In this document: positions 35,985-44,954 of the stretch, piece by piece
Layout of the letters: each line of letters begins with the position of its first letter
How positions within the stretch are numbered: position 1 is the stretch's first letter
Source of the DNA: Anabaena sp. 4-3
GTDB taxonomy: Bacteria > Cyanobacteriota > Cyanobacteriia > Cyanobacteriales > Nostocaceae
Direction of reading: 5' to 3'
Assembly (NCBI RefSeq): GCF_001597745.1
Contig: NZ_LUHJ01000017.1
Span: forward strand, 80,780 to 144,779
DNA length: 64,000 nt
The notes under the pieces: model-generated
What the model saw: the letters and a program-made list of their open reading frames with translations, nothing else
The model's database searches: none
Told to the model about the DNA's origin: nothing
Program-made: the position numbers and the translations under genes

Positions 35985-36713
35985 TTGGAAAGTCATAAAG
36001 AAAAAATCCTGGTAGTAGACGATGAAGCCAGCATTCGCCGGATTTTAGAAACGCGCCTTTCGATGATTGGCTACGATGTAGTCACGGCTGGTGATGGAGA
36101 AGAAGCTTTAGACACGTTTCGCAAAGCTGATCCTGATTTAGTGGTTTTGGATGTGATGATGCCAAAACTCGACGGTTACGGTGTTTGTCAAGAGCTACGT
36201 AAAGAATCGGATGTACCGATTATTATGTTAACAGCCTTGGGAGACGTAGCCGACCGCATCACCGGGTTAGAATTAGGTGCTGATGACTATGTAGTTAAAC
36301 CCTTCTCACCCAAAGAGTTAGAAGCGCGAATTCGTTCAGTCTTAAGACGGGTAGACAAAACTGGCGCGTCTGGTATCCCTAGTTCTGGGGTAATTCATGT
36401 TGGTAATATCAAAATTGATACTAACAAGCGGCAAGTCTACAAAGGTGATGAACGGATTAGATTAACAGGCATGGAGTTTAGTTTACTAGAGTTACTGGTC
36501 AGTCGCTCTGGTGAAGCCTTTTCTCGTTCGGAAATTTTGCAGGAAGTTTGGGGATATACACCAGAACGTCATGTTGATACTCGTGTAGTTGATGTACACA
36601 TATCCCGCTTACGGGCAAAATTAGAAGATGATCCCAGTAACCCAGAGTTGATACTCACCGCACGCGGTACAGGTTATTTGTTTCAACGGATAATTGAACC
36701 AGGAGAAGAGTAA
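35985..36713 (+). CDS. rpaB: OmpR-type response regulator RpaB
   Basis: A 242-residue two-component regulator. The receiver domain begins EKILVVDDEASIRRIL with the phospho-acceptor Asp in VVLDVMMPKLDGYG (about residue 54) and Lys in YVVKPFSP; the winged-helix DNA-binding domain ends with RGTGYLFQ. The sequence is that of RpaB/Ycf27, which binds HLR1 sites and controls photosystem and high-light genes with the NblS/DspA kinase. I chose the TTG at 35985 (LESHKEKI), 11 nt after AAGGAG; another TTG at 35976 is too close to it. It is highly conserved. The kinase gene is not in this window. Confidence 0.9.
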   Translation: MESHKEKILVVDDEASIRRILETRLSMIGYDVVTAGDGEEALDTFRKADPDLVVLDVMMPKLDGYGVCQELRKESDVPIIMLTALGDVADRITGLELGADDYVVKPFSPKELEARIRSVLRRVDKTGASGIPSSGVIHVGNIKIDTNKRQVYKGDERIRLTGMEFSLLELLVSRSGEAFSRSEILQEVWGYTPERHVDTRVVDVHISRLRAKLEDDPSNPELILTARGTGYLFQRIIEPGEE

Positions 36714-36722
36714 AAAGTTCTT

Positions 36723-36758
36723 AAGCGGAGGAAGCGGAGGAAGCGGAGGAAGCGGAGG
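36723..36758. repeat. 9-nt tandem repeat (AAGCGGAGG)
   Basis: Four tandem copies of AAGCGGAGG directly after rpaB. A related CCTCCGCTT pair lies on the other strand at 30286-30302. Confidence 0.85.
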
Positions 36759-36811
36759 GAGAAAAATTTTTACCCAGTCAACCGTCAACCATCAACCTTC
36801 CCCAATGACTA

Positions 36812-36838
36812 ATGACTAATGACTAATGACTAATGACT
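36812..36838. repeat. Heptamer repeat (ATGACTA) overlapping a start codon
   Basis: Four to five tandem ATGACTA units; the last one supplies the ATG used by the gene at 36833. Upstream copies lead to early stops in all frames. Confidence 0.85.
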
Positions 36839-37477
36839 AAATCTGATCCCAATCGAGTTTTACGGCGTTTACCTTTGGTAGTTGGTGGGCTAGGCGCAAC
36901 CCTGTTGTTGATTAATCGCTTGTTAACACCGGAACTTACAGATTCCCAAGCGCGGGGTGATGTGCTGGGTGTAATTTTGAGTGCAGTGCTAATTTTAACC
37001 GGGTTAATTTGGCAACAAGTACAGCCGCGATCGCCTGAAGCTGTAGAATTAATTGGTGAAGAAGGTTTTGTGTTAGCACCTGATTTACCAGAAGCCGTGA
37101 AAACAGAATTAGCCTGGGCTTCGCATTTACTTTTAACTAATACGGTAACGCGATCGCTCGTAGTTTTCTATCAAGGTAAAGTTTTGTTACGTCGCGGCAT
37201 TCTGGGCAAAAAATCAGAAGTAGTTCCCGGCGCAATTGTTAAACGGGTGTTAGAAAAACAACAGCCTGTTTATTTGGTAGCGTTAAATGTCTACCCAGGC
37301 AGATTTGAATTTGATTATTTACCAGAAAATACACAAGGGGTAATTTGTCAGCCTCTGGGTAATCAAGGTGTATTGATTTTAGGAGCAAATGCGCCTAGAA
37401 GTTACACAAAACAAGATGAAAACTGGATATCTGGGATTGCTGATAAATTAGCAGTTACTCTCGCAGAACATTATTGA
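36833..37477 (+). CDS. Cofactor assembly of complex C subunit B (CCB2/CCB4-like)
   Basis: A 214-residue membrane protein with two N-terminal transmembrane helices (about residues 13-30 and 45-62) followed by a GAF-like soluble domain ending in ISGIADKLAVTLAEHY. It matches the CCB2/CCB4 family (DUF2930), which in chloroplasts attaches the extra haem c' (ci) to cytochrome b6 of the b6f complex; that role is expected here. The start codon lies inside a heptamer repeat and there is no ribosome site. It follows rpaB by 119 nt on the same strand and might share its transcript, but the repeats between them make that uncertain. Confidence 0.82.
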   Translation: MTKSDPNRVLRRLPLVVGGLGATLLLINRLLTPELTDSQARGDVLGVILSAVLILTGLIWQQVQPRSPEAVELIGEEGFVLAPDLPEAVKTELAWASHLLLTNTVTRSLVVFYQGKVLLRRGILGKKSEVVPGAIVKRVLEKQQPVYLVALNVYPGRFEFDYLPENTQGVICQPLGNQGVLILGANAPRSYTKQDENWISGIADKLAVTLAEHY

Positions 37478-37547
37478 AGGCAGATGGACGCAGATAAACG
37501 CGGATAAAGACAGATAAGTGCAACTTCACATCAGGGAACACCTGTTA

Positions 37548-37612
37548 GTAGGGTGCGTCAGTATGAATATTTTCTTGGTATGGCTAGGGTTTCTCGTACT
37601 GACGCACCCTAC
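37548..37612. repeat. MITE-like hairpin repeat, copy A
   Basis: GTAGGGTGCGTCAGTA (37548-37563) and TACTGACGCACCCTAC (37597-37612) are perfect 16-bp inverted repeats around a 33-nt centre. A related copy with the same left end is at 58660-58724. Confidence 0.82.
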
Positions 37613-37745
37613 ATTTTGGATTATGTTTTGATTCAGGTATTATTTTATATACATATATTTAAACGTTAGTTAATATACAAGGGACATAAATAACCTGTAC
37701 AATACGGGTAAAACAATTTACCAAGTATTGAAAGGAAGCGTCAAC

Positions 37746-38252
37746 ATGAAATTGCAGTCAGTATCCCTTAGTATTGGCGTAGGTGTTCTCAGTAACTTAA
37801 TTTCAGTCACTCCAGGTCTGATATTCAATTCCCCCCAAGTTGTTGCTCAAGAAGTTAGCTCATCTTGTCCTTTGCCGGCTGAAATTGCTGTTACTTTCGA
37901 GAACTCTAAATGTGAGGCTGTAAAACTCAATGAACCTCAAACTTTTTATCGCTACTATAGTAGCAGTGGCAACAAATATGGTAGGTATCTCACAACTAAT
38001 AAATATGAGAAAAATACAGAAGTAATTAGGAATTTAGCTCTCAATCAATCTTGGGGGAATCAAGCCACTATGCGGCTAAAAGTGACTTTACCAGCAGGAA
38101 CAACAGTTTATAAAGGCACTGTCGCACCTCAAACACCCGCATTATGCTATCCCGGTGGTGGTCAACAGACCTTTATTGAATCTACCAGAGATCCCAATAT
38201 TAAATGGTCTGAGGACGGCAATATGGCTGTAGAAGATTTTACTTGTGAATAA
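37746..38252 (+). CDS. Small secreted protein with toxin-like (ART-type) pattern, unassigned
   Basis: A 168-residue exported protein. A signal segment (about residues 6-36) ends near VVAQ; the mature domain of about 130 residues has four cysteines, likely in two disulfides. Its pattern is FYRYY then GRYLTT, a helical segment NLALNQSWGNQATM, LPAGTTVYKGTVAPQ, and a late YPGGGQQTFIES. This order (R, then T/S, then E) recalls small ADP-ribosyltransferase-like domains of polymorphic toxins, from memory and not by search. AAAGGAAG precedes the ATG at 37746. The adjacent gene begins 4 nt after the stop, so they are co-translated. Activity is not established. Confidence 0.6.
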   Translation: MKLQSVSLSIGVGVLSNLISVTPGLIFNSPQVVAQEVSSSCPLPAEIAVTFENSKCEAVKLNEPQTFYRYYSSSGNKYGRYLTTNKYEKNTEVIRNLALNQSWGNQATMRLKVTLPAGTTVYKGTVAPQTPALCYPGGGQQTFIESTRDPNIKWSEDGNMAVEDFTCE

Positions 38253-38256
38253 ATTT

Positions 38257-38535
38257 ATGGCAACTCCAACAGAAAATTTTATCAAGCTCATCGACAAATC
38301 GGTTGAAATTGCTGAACAGATGCGTCATCACTCTGGACACTCACAGCGTTTAAATAATCTGATCAGTGTTCTCGAATCTGTTAAACACAAGACAATCAAT
38401 GGTCAGCTTGAACCATCAGCAGGACATTCAACTCTTGGTCTAGCGCGGGAGGTGGCTGATTGGATTGATTCTTTGGATGCGCCATTACTCAAAGCTGTGG
38501 GTGCGGTAGAAGCATATTATCAACAATACTTTTAA
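38257..38535 (+). CDS. Small soluble protein co-transcribed with the secreted protein
   Basis: A 92-residue protein starting MATPTENFIKLIDKSVEIAEQ. It is predicted all-helical with His-rich QMRHHSGHSQRL in the middle and an aromatic end EAYYQQYF; there is no signal peptide or membrane segment, so it should be cytoplasmic. I chose the ATG at 38257, 4 nt after the stop of the secreted-protein gene; an alternative start overlaps that stop. Such a pair (exported protein plus small cytoplasmic protein) fits an effector-and-immunity arrangement but also an ordinary operon. I recognise no family. Confidence 0.6.
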   Translation: MATPTENFIKLIDKSVEIAEQMRHHSGHSQRLNNLISVLESVKHKTINGQLEPSAGHSTLGLAREVADWIDSLDAPLLKAVGAVEAYYQQYF

Positions 38536-38691
38536 ATCTACCCATAGCCTGTTTTATTGAGTATTATCTTTGTCTAATTACTACTTTCTTTTAGAGTAAG
38601 GGGTAAGATATCTGACGATAATACTCAATATTTAAGGTATAAGAATCATTGCCAAATTAAAAACCCCAACTGCTGACACTCATTAAGAATT

Positions 38692-39210
38692 ATGCAAATT
38701 ATTTATTGGCTACTTGTGGCTTTGATGGTTGTAGGTATTATCGGTGCTGTAGTACCTGCTATACCTGGAACGAGTTTAATTTTAGTGGCAATTATTATCT
38801 GGGGAATTGTCAGTCATTCCTTTGTAGCTATTAAAATCCCTTTGATTGTGACAGCGATTGTTTTAATTTTGAGTATTGGCGTTGATTTTTTAGCTGGTTA
38901 TTGGGGAGCAAAACAAGCTGGTGCTAGCAAGTGGGGACAAATTGGTGCATTTGTCGGGTTCTTGCTAGGGTTTTTCGGATTACTACCAACTTTACCTGTG
39001 GGTGGCCCGTTGTTGGGGATTTTGTTCGGGCCGTTGTTAGGTGCAATTATTGCCGAGTATATTTATTGTCGGCAATTAGGATTGGCAATTAAGGCTGGTG
39101 TGGGTATTGTGGTGGGAACAGTAGTAGGAAATTTGATTCAGGGATTATTAGCGATCGCTTCTGTAGCAGTGTTTGTTTATACAACTTGGCCGCAAGTGTT
39201 TGCTGGTTAG
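38692..39210 (+). CDS. DUF456 membrane protein
   Basis: A 172-residue, strongly hydrophobic protein with about four to five transmembrane helices and glycine-rich turns. It starts MQIIYWLLVALMVVGIIGAV and contains the DUF456 features PAIPGTSL (about 26-33), DFLAGYWGAKQAGASKWG (about 64-81) and a long Gly/Leu helix with GPLLGAIIAEY. The biochemical role of this family is unknown. It converges with the superoxide dismutase gene, whose stop lies 9 nt beyond its own, leaving no room for a terminator. Confidence 0.85.
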   Translation: MQIIYWLLVALMVVGIIGAVVPAIPGTSLILVAIIIWGIVSHSFVAIKIPLIVTAIVLILSIGVDFLAGYWGAKQAGASKWGQIGAFVGFLLGFFGLLPTLPVGGPLLGILFGPLLGAIIAEYIYCRQLGLAIKAGVGIVVGTVVGNLIQGLLAIASVAVFVYTTWPQVFAG

Positions 39211-39219
39211 AAAATCGGA

Positions 39220-40014
39220 TTATGATTGCTTTAATGAAAGTTGCGATCGCTTGTTAATTTCTGGCCAATTAACTACATTCCACCAATTATTTAAATACTC
39301 CCCGCGACGGTTGCGATATCTCAAATAATAGGCGTGTTCCCAAACATCATTGCCCATAATCGGATATGAACCTTCCATGATGGGGTTATCCTGATTAGCA
39401 GTAGTTGTAATTTGTAATTGTCCCTGGGGATTACGCACTAGCCAAACCCAACCACTACCGAAGCGGCTAGCACCAGCTTGGTTAAATTGTTGTTTAAATT
39501 GATCAAAGCTGCCAAAAGTTGTGTTAATTTCTTGCGCCAGTTCTCCTGTAGGTTCTCCACCACCTTCAGGACTCATGATTTGCCAAAACATTGTATGGTT
39601 TAAGTGTCCTCCGCCATTATTGCGTACCTTCGTCCGAATATCTTCCGGTACACTGTTCAAATCCCTCAGTAAACTTTCCACGCTTCTTTTTTGGAGATTC
39701 TGGAAATTTTTCAACGCATCATTGAGATTGTTCACATAAGCAGCATGATGCGCGTCATGATGCAATTTCATCGTTTCTGCATCAATGGCTTTACTCAACG
39801 CTGTGTTGTCATAAGGTAATGGCGGCAACTTGGCAGGAGAAGCACTTAGTTCTTTGTCAGTGTAAGCTACGGGTAGAGAAGAATAGGCAGCAGTTGATGA
39901 AGCGGTGGCAGTTTCCGACTCAGCAGTGGTAACTGTATCACAAGCCATTAACAGAGTTGACAGCAAAACAACTGTTAGCAATAAAGCAAATGTTTTTTGC
40001 AAATACTTCAACAT
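39220..40014 (-). CDS. sodA: Manganese superoxide dismutase with lipoprotein signal
   Basis: A 264-residue Fe/Mn-type SOD, converting superoxide to peroxide and oxygen. The N-terminal 25 residues form a hydrophobic signal ending LLMAC, a lipobox with Cys25, so the enzyme should be membrane-anchored on the exported side. The catalytic part starts near residue 62 and has ligands in [14 protein letters not shown] (His about 85), [10 protein letters not shown], and the signature DVWEHAYY. The residues around the last two point to manganese. I chose the ATG at 40014, since the extra 23 residues of the longer frame precede the signal. It converges with the DUF456 gene. Confidence 0.92.
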   Translation of the reverse strand: MLKYLQKTFALLLTVVLLSTLLMACDTVTTAESETATASSTAAYSSLPVAYTDKELSASPAKLPPLPYDNTALSKAIDAETMKLHHDAHHAAYVNNLNDALKNFQNLQKRSVESLLRDLNSVPEDIRTKVRNNGGGHLNHTMFWQIMSPEGGGEPTGELAQEINTTFGSFDQFKQQFNQAGASRFGSGWVWLVRNPQGQLQITTTANQDNPIMEGSYPIMGNDVWEHAYYLRYRNRRGEYLNNWWNVVNWPEINKRSQLSLKQS

Positions 40015-40172
40015 CAAGTAATACCTCAAAATCAAGATTTTAATTGGTTGACAAGATTGATTTTCTCTGATCTCATCCGACAAATCAATCGGTGTATGGG
40101 AACTTTCAAAGCCCAGAAAGCTGAGGAAGCGCAGGAGAACAACTCATGGCTAATGACTAACTGCTGCAATTG

Positions 40173-40523
40173 TTATGTCAATGGTGACAAAATACTTAAA
40201 AGAATAGAATTAATAATTGCCAAAGCTATAGAACCGATTAATGCGCTCCAAAAACCCCAGCGCAGACGAAAGCCTTCTACTAAATAGGCTGCTAAGGCAA
40301 AAATTATTGCATTCAATACGAAAAAGAATAATCCGAAAGTCAGAAGAATAAATGGGAAAGTTAGCACACTCAGAATCGGTAAGAGTAAGGCGTTCAAAAT
40401 TCCGAAAACAGCAGCTGCGATCGCCGCTTTCCCAAAACCATCAATTTCAATCCCTAATGGTAGCCTGGAAATAATTAAAAAGCTGATGCTGGTAACTAGC
40501 CAAGTTAAAATCAGGTTGAGCAT
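40173..40523 (-). CDS. Phage-holin-type (PF04020) small membrane protein
   Basis: A 116-residue protein with four transmembrane helices (about 3-20, 30-52, 56-78, 90-112) and few charges. The pattern NLILTWLVTSISFLIISRLPLG and AAAVFGILNALLLPIL is typical of the phage_holin_4_2 family (YvlD-like), common in bacterial chromosomes and not evidence of a prophage. Its function is unknown. It lies 158 nt before the SOD gene on the same strand. Confidence 0.85.
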   Translation of the reverse strand: MLNLILTWLVTSISFLIISRLPLGIEIDGFGKAAIAAAVFGILNALLLPILSVLTFPFILLTFGLFFFVLNAIIFALAAYLVEGFRLRWGFWSALIGSIALAIINSILLSILSPLT

Positions 40524-41144
40524 AACAATGATTGCTTACACTATTTTATTAATTTACTAATTTTAAAATAATCATCCTCTGCTTTTGCCTTTTATGAGGA
40601 TTATTACCGTGAACACCCTAAATTAATCACTTTCAGTTTAGTCAAGTTTATTATCATCCAAAATCCTTATTTTTATCAGCTTTTAATTTTCTATCTTTTT
40701 GCCACAAATTACAATTTGTCTGGACTTTTTAGTTGATTTAAACTTCTCTTACTTGCAAATTCTAGCACATAAATAATCAGAGAAAATTTATGTCTTAAAT
40801 ATATTCCTTTGGATATATAAATAAATCATGCAAGCAAAACTATTGGCAGAGATGGAACATATAGAGTTTTGCTAAACCTATATATAATTGAATTATTATT
40901 AAAGCTTCAGTATGAATAAATTAATAAGCTAGTTAGGGTAATGACTACATAAGCCAAATGTTAAGGTTTAAATACACAGCCATTCATCATAAAGCCAAAT
41001 TTTTCTCTATAAAAAAATAATAGATTATTTCACGCTGTTTTTAGCATATATTCTCACAGACACATGAAATATTTTGCTCATAAAACAACACGCATTTTTC
41101 ACAAACATTCAACTTGTCAATATATATAACTCAGGCTAATCAAT
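40524..41144. other. Long AT-rich divergent intergenic region
   Basis: A 621-nt gap, one of the largest in the window, very AT-rich with TATATA-type words. It separates a minus-strand from a plus-strand gene. I found no RNA gene, palindrome of note or plausible open frame. Confidence 0.45.
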
Positions 41145-41534
41145 ATGTCATTTAATCAAGGAATGCACAATAAATTAACATTGAATCAATCTATCAAGCA
41201 GGTGATTCAGAATGAAGTTAAAAACAACCAACCGCAAGTTAATAACTTAGACATACCTAATATAGCTATATCCTTAACTCCTATCGGTTTAGTTTTTAGT
41301 TGGGTGATATTTTTCCTGATCTTGCGAAAAATCAGGTCGATTTTAGAATATAAGATGGTAGAGACAGTTAAAGGAATAAATCAATTACCTTGTAGAAACT
41401 GTCGATTTTATGCAAATAACCACTATATGAAGTGTGCTGTGCAACCTTCTATTGTGATGACAGAAGAAGCTAAAGATTGCTCGGATTATTCCCCCAAAAA
41501 TGATAAATTCTCTCCTAAAAATATTTTTAAATAA
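41145..41534 (+). CDS. Membrane-anchored four-cysteine protein, function unknown
   Basis: A 129-residue protein. A polar N-terminus (1-38) precedes one transmembrane helix (about residues 44-60) and a soluble C-terminal region with four cysteines at 83, 86, 97 and 112, in PCRNCRFYANNHYMKC and KDCSDY. The spacing suggests a single metal site (zinc or an iron-sulfur cluster). Similar PCxxCRFF/Y segments occur in cyanobacterial hypothetical proteins. It converges with the protease gene 7 nt downstream. No function is known to me. Confidence 0.68.
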   Translation: MSFNQGMHNKLTLNQSIKQVIQNEVKNNQPQVNNLDIPNIAISLTPIGLVFSWVIFFLILRKIRSILEYKMVETVKGINQLPCRNCRFYANNHYMKCAVQPSIVMTEEAKDCSDYSPKNDKFSPKNIFK

Positions 41535-41541
41535 GAGATAC

Positions 41542-42669
41542 TTAAGTAACCTCACCAAATTCTCGTCGTCGCTGTAGCCAGTTAGCTATATCATTAGCGG
41601 TGATAATACCTTTGAGCAAACCATTTTGAGTGACTAACACGCGCCGCACCCCTGAATCTTGCATTTTTTGTAGTACCTGAGTCATCTGTTCTTCTGGGCG
41701 CGTGGTTACTCCTTGTTCTGAGGGAATCATAGTTTCTTTAACAGTGCGGTACATCCATTCTTCTCGCGGGATATCCTTCACCTGATTTAAAGTAATAATT
41801 CCTATCAGGTTATCATTTTGAATGACTGGAAAAGATTGATAGCGACGACTGAGAAAATATTTATCCACTAATTCTTGGAGTGTTAAGTCAGCGTTGACGG
41901 TTTCTGGATAGGGTGTCATCACTTCTCTGGCTCGTACTCCTTCTAAACTGGTACGTAGCAAAATTTCCTCATAACTAGCAGTGGCGGCGTTATTCAAAAA
42001 CCAACCAATCAGGATAAACCAGAGTCCGCCTATAATTGCACCAGCGAACATTTGCAACAAACCAACCGCAATCAGGCAATAACCAAGCCATTTTCCGCCT
42101 GTAGAAGCAACTTTTGTCGCTGTTTTGATGTTACCCGTGTATTTCCACACTAGAGAACGAAAAACACGCCCGCCATCTAAAGGAAATCCGGGTAACATAT
42201 TAAAAATAGCCAATGCCAAGTTAATAGAGGCTAAATAAGAAGTCACACCATTAACTACAACGCTCCACCCTGCATTTTTACCTACATACCACAACACACC
42301 AAATAAGGCAGCAAGTACCACACTAATCAGAGGCCCAATTCCGGCAATTTGAAACTCATCGCCTGGGGTTTCTGCATCCATGCGAGTGCGGGAAACTCCA
42401 CCAAAAATAAACAGCGTAATTCCCTCTACAGGTATGCCTTTAGCTCTAGCTACAAACGAGTGAGAAAGTTCATGAGTGAGTAATGAAACGAAAAACAGCA
42501 ATGTTGCTACTATACCCATCCCAAAATAAGTAGCATTGCTTAATCCGGGATAATTTTCTGGAAATAAACCCGCGCTTAAAGTCCAGAGAACGAGAAAGAA
42601 TATGAGCAACCAAGACAAATCTATTCGGATTTCAAACCCGAAAATCGAACCTATGCGAAAGCCTTGCAT
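41542..42669 (-). CDS. Site-2 protease (M50) with CBS pair
   Basis: A 375-residue membrane metalloprotease. The zinc site HELSH (His66, Glu67, His70) lies in an early transmembrane helix and the second motif NMLPGFPLDGG near residue 160 provides the third ligand aspartate; both are intact. After about six membrane segments, two CBS domains follow (about 245-370, with VREVMTPYPETV-like starts), which usually bind adenine nucleotides and may regulate the enzyme. Family members cut membrane-bound regulators such as anti-sigma factors; the substrate here is unknown. No partner regulator is adjacent. Confidence 0.92.
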   Translation of the reverse strand: MQGFRIGSIFGFEIRIDLSWLLIFFLVLWTLSAGLFPENYPGLSNATYFGMGIVATLLFFVSLLTHELSHSFVARAKGIPVEGITLFIFGGVSRTRMDAETPGDEFQIAGIGPLISVVLAALFGVLWYVGKNAGWSVVVNGVTSYLASINLALAIFNMLPGFPLDGGRVFRSLVWKYTGNIKTATKVASTGGKWLGYCLIAVGLLQMFAGAIIGGLWFILIGWFLNNAATASYEEILLRTSLEGVRAREVMTPYPETVNADLTLQELVDKYFLSRRYQSFPVIQNDNLIGIITLNQVKDIPREEWMYRTVKETMIPSEQGVTTRPEEQMTQVLQKMQDSGVRRVLVTQNGLLKGIITANDIANWLQRRREFGEVT

Positions 42670-42831
42670 AACTTGTTATTGTTTCCAGCAATTTGAGTGA
42701 AAAAGCTTAACGCTAAATCACCAAAAGCATAGACAATGGTAATTATTGTTGCCTCTAGCAAATGATAGAAAGGTGTTAATCAGATATGCACCCGAAGAAA
42801 GATGAGAACTTTTGTGTTTTATTTGCTGGCT

Positions 42832-43959
42832 TTAAGTTGGTTCTTTTTGGGGTAAAGCGGCGGGTCGGATTGTAATTGTTTGCTGATTACCATTACGATT
42901 GATAGTCAATGGGATAGCATCACCAATTTTGGTGGCTTCTACTTGTTGTTGTACTTGCTGTGTATCTGTGATAGCAACGCCATCAATACTTTCGATAATG
43001 TCACCAGGACGCAAGCCGGCACGAGCAGCCGGAGAATTACGGGCAACTCCCAGAATAATTACACCTGAATCTTGGTTAATTTTCACGCCAGCATCACTCT
43101 GATTAATTTTTGATTGCAATTCAGGTGTCAATTGAGCCATTTGAACGCCAATGTAGGGGTGATCTACTTTGCCTTTGGTGGCTAGTTGTGTGGCGATACG
43201 TTGCACTGTATTAATGGGAATCGCGAAACCTAAGCCTTGCGCTCCTCGGATAATGGCGGTATTCATGCCAATAACTTCGCCTTGACTATTGAGCAAAGGG
43301 CCGCCAGAGTTGCCGGGGTTAATAGCGGCATCGGTTTGGATAAAGTCAACGCGCTCGGCTGGTACACCTAAATCCGCGACGGAACGCTGAGTAGCACTGA
43401 TGATGCCTTGGGTGACGGTGTTATCTAGTCCGAGGGGATTACCAATAGCGATCGCCCACTGTCCTGGTGTCAGATTATCAGAGTTACCTAATTTTACTAC
43501 TGGTAAGTCCGAGGCTGGAATTTTGACGACGGCGACATCTGTAACCCGGTCAACTCCTAAAACGTCACCTTGAACACGACGACCGTCTTTTAATAATACG
43601 GAAACATTATCCGCACCTGCGACTACATGAGCATTGGTAAAAATTAATCCGTCAGCACTGGTAATAAACCCGGAACCTATACCCCGTTGTACTTGTTCTT
43701 GACTGGGCAAATCTTCCCCAAAAAACCGCTCTAATACAGGATTAGGGGATACGGATACGGTGCGAGTGGCATCAATTCGCACTACTGCGGGGCCTACCTG
43801 CTGAACAACTCGTGTTACATAGTTAGGATCTGTGGGATTATGGGGAATTAGTGGTTGGTTTGCTGGTAAGGATTGAGTATTCCTAGCTCCTGGAGTGGCA
43901 ATACATCCAGTTATCAAAAAAGCTAGGTACAGTGCAGGTTGTAGAACAAGTCGTTTCAT
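42832..43959 (-). CDS. Deg/HtrA-type serine protease with PDZ domain
   Basis: A 375-residue exported protease of family S1C. It begins with a signal segment ending LITGC, a probable lipoprotein site (Cys19). The catalytic triad is His111 (TNAHVV), Asp141 (TDVAVV) and Ser218 (NPGNSGGPLL), followed by one PDZ domain (about 270-365) that binds exposed peptide ends. This corresponds to the HhoA/HhoB/HtrA group of cyanobacteria, which handles damaged envelope proteins; I cannot choose among the three names. It starts 44 nt from the TspO gene on the same strand. Confidence 0.92.
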   Translation of the reverse strand: MKRLVLQPALYLAFLITGCIATPGARNTQSLPANQPLIPHNPTDPNYVTRVVQQVGPAVVRIDATRTVSVSPNPVLERFFGEDLPSQEQVQRGIGSGFITSADGLIFTNAHVVAGADNVSVLLKDGRRVQGDVLGVDRVTDVAVVKIPASDLPVVKLGNSDNLTPGQWAIAIGNPLGLDNTVTQGIISATQRSVADLGVPAERVDFIQTDAAINPGNSGGPLLNSQGEVIGMNTAIIRGAQGLGFAIPINTVQRIATQLATKGKVDHPYIGVQMAQLTPELQSKINQSDAGVKINQDSGVIILGVARNSPAARAGLRPGDIIESIDGVAITDTQQVQQQVEATKIGDAIPLTINRNGNQQTITIRPAALPQKEPT

Positions 43960-44003
43960 GGTTTTGGCGGTGGCTTACACAGTTTTTTTTGTGGTGCAAT
44001 CTT

Positions 44004-44480
44004 TTAACCAGCTACGCCAGGATTGAGTTGCAGTAATAACCAAGTTAAGTATGTACCGAAGGGGCCCCAGAGAGCATAGGGCAGGAACAGCCAAGCGGCT
44101 GTTTGTGAGATGGGTTTGACGATAAACGCCAAGATATAGACGAGAAGGGTAGCTACTCCACCAATAATGATTCCACCTGTGAGACTGCGAAGTTCTACTA
44201 CGATGGGGCTGTAAGCGGATGTGAGTAGAGCGATCGCCGCGTAAATCATCATTAAATTTCCAGGTCTAAAACCTTGTTTTGTGCGTTTTTCCCAGACAAT
44301 AATCGCTGAGATGGTGAGACAAGCCCAAATTAACGTCCAAATAAATGGGATGATTAACTCAAAAGTTAACCAGTCGGGACGTTGCAAGTTCTGAAACCAA
44401 GGATCGCGTAATGAGGTAAACAGGCTACCACCAAAAAATAATGCTGCTGAAACTGCTGTAATTATCCATTTAGCTTTCAC
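44004..44480 (-). CDS. TspO/MBR family protein
   Basis: A 158-residue membrane protein with five transmembrane helices. The TspO signature is spread over the sequence: RPDWLTFELIIPFIWTLIW (about 34-52), the WEKRT loop, and the C-terminal ALWGPFGTYLTWLLLQLN (about 135-152) with the tryptophans and asparagine that line the ligand pocket. Translation starts at GTG, with AGGAAACC 8 nt before it. TspO proteins bind porphyrins and are linked to tetrapyrrole stress. Its downstream neighbour is the Deg protease; a joint role is not established. Confidence 0.88.
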   Translation of the reverse strand: MKAKWIITAVSAALFFGGSLFTSLRDPWFQNLQRPDWLTFELIIPFIWTLIWACLTISAIIVWEKRTKQGFRPGNLMMIYAAIALLTSAYSPIVVELRSLTGGIIIGGVATLLVYILAFIVKPISQTAAWLFLPYALWGPFGTYLTWLLLQLNPGVAG

Positions 44481-44583
44481 GATGGTTTCCTGTTAAAGTG
44501 GCCTGATATTTGCAGTGTAGATAATTTCAGGCGATCGCTGCACCTATCTGGGGATGAGAGTAAAATCTTTCCTACCCTCCTCC

Positions 44584-44748
44584 CTAAAACGGAAATGGCA
44601 GTAAAAATAATTGAGTAATGTAGTATTTATCACCTTCTTGCCAGACTCCTACACCTGTTTGAGTGAATATGGGACGCAGAATATTGTCTCGATGTCCGGG
44701 ACTTTTCATCCAGCCATCAATGGCGGTTGGTACTGGTTGAGGTATATT
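44584..44748 (-). pseudogene. CAP-domain lipoprotein, 3' fragment (split by IS)
   Basis: The last 54 codons of a CAP/SCP (PR-1-like) protein, from NIPQPVPTAID through GWMKSPGHRDNIL to the end LLPFPF. The GHRxN motif is the CAP signature. The other part of the gene lies at 48566-48937. Joining the pieces at a run of five T restores a continuous frame across MSK and NIPQPVP. The frame upstream of 44748 is IS sequence and not part of the gene. The fragment should not be made on its own, as it lacks a promoter and signal. Confidence 0.88.
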
Positions 44749-44954
44749 TTCACCTATTTCCGTAAGGAGGCTCACACGCTCACCCGATAGGGTCAGTGTC
44801 GAGAGGAATTGCGGGGGAAAAGCGAAACATCCCTTGACCAATACTGAGCGTGAGCGAAGCTAGGGAGAGGGATAGTGGAGCTTTTCCCAAATAAATCTTT
44901 GATACAACACGATTGTTTTGATGTATTATGTTCATCTGTGATTAGGTCGAAGTC

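Noticed and set aside
40173-40523. Prophage signal from the holin-like gene
   Set aside because: The PF04020 family is a common chromosomal membrane protein, and no other phage gene is nearby.
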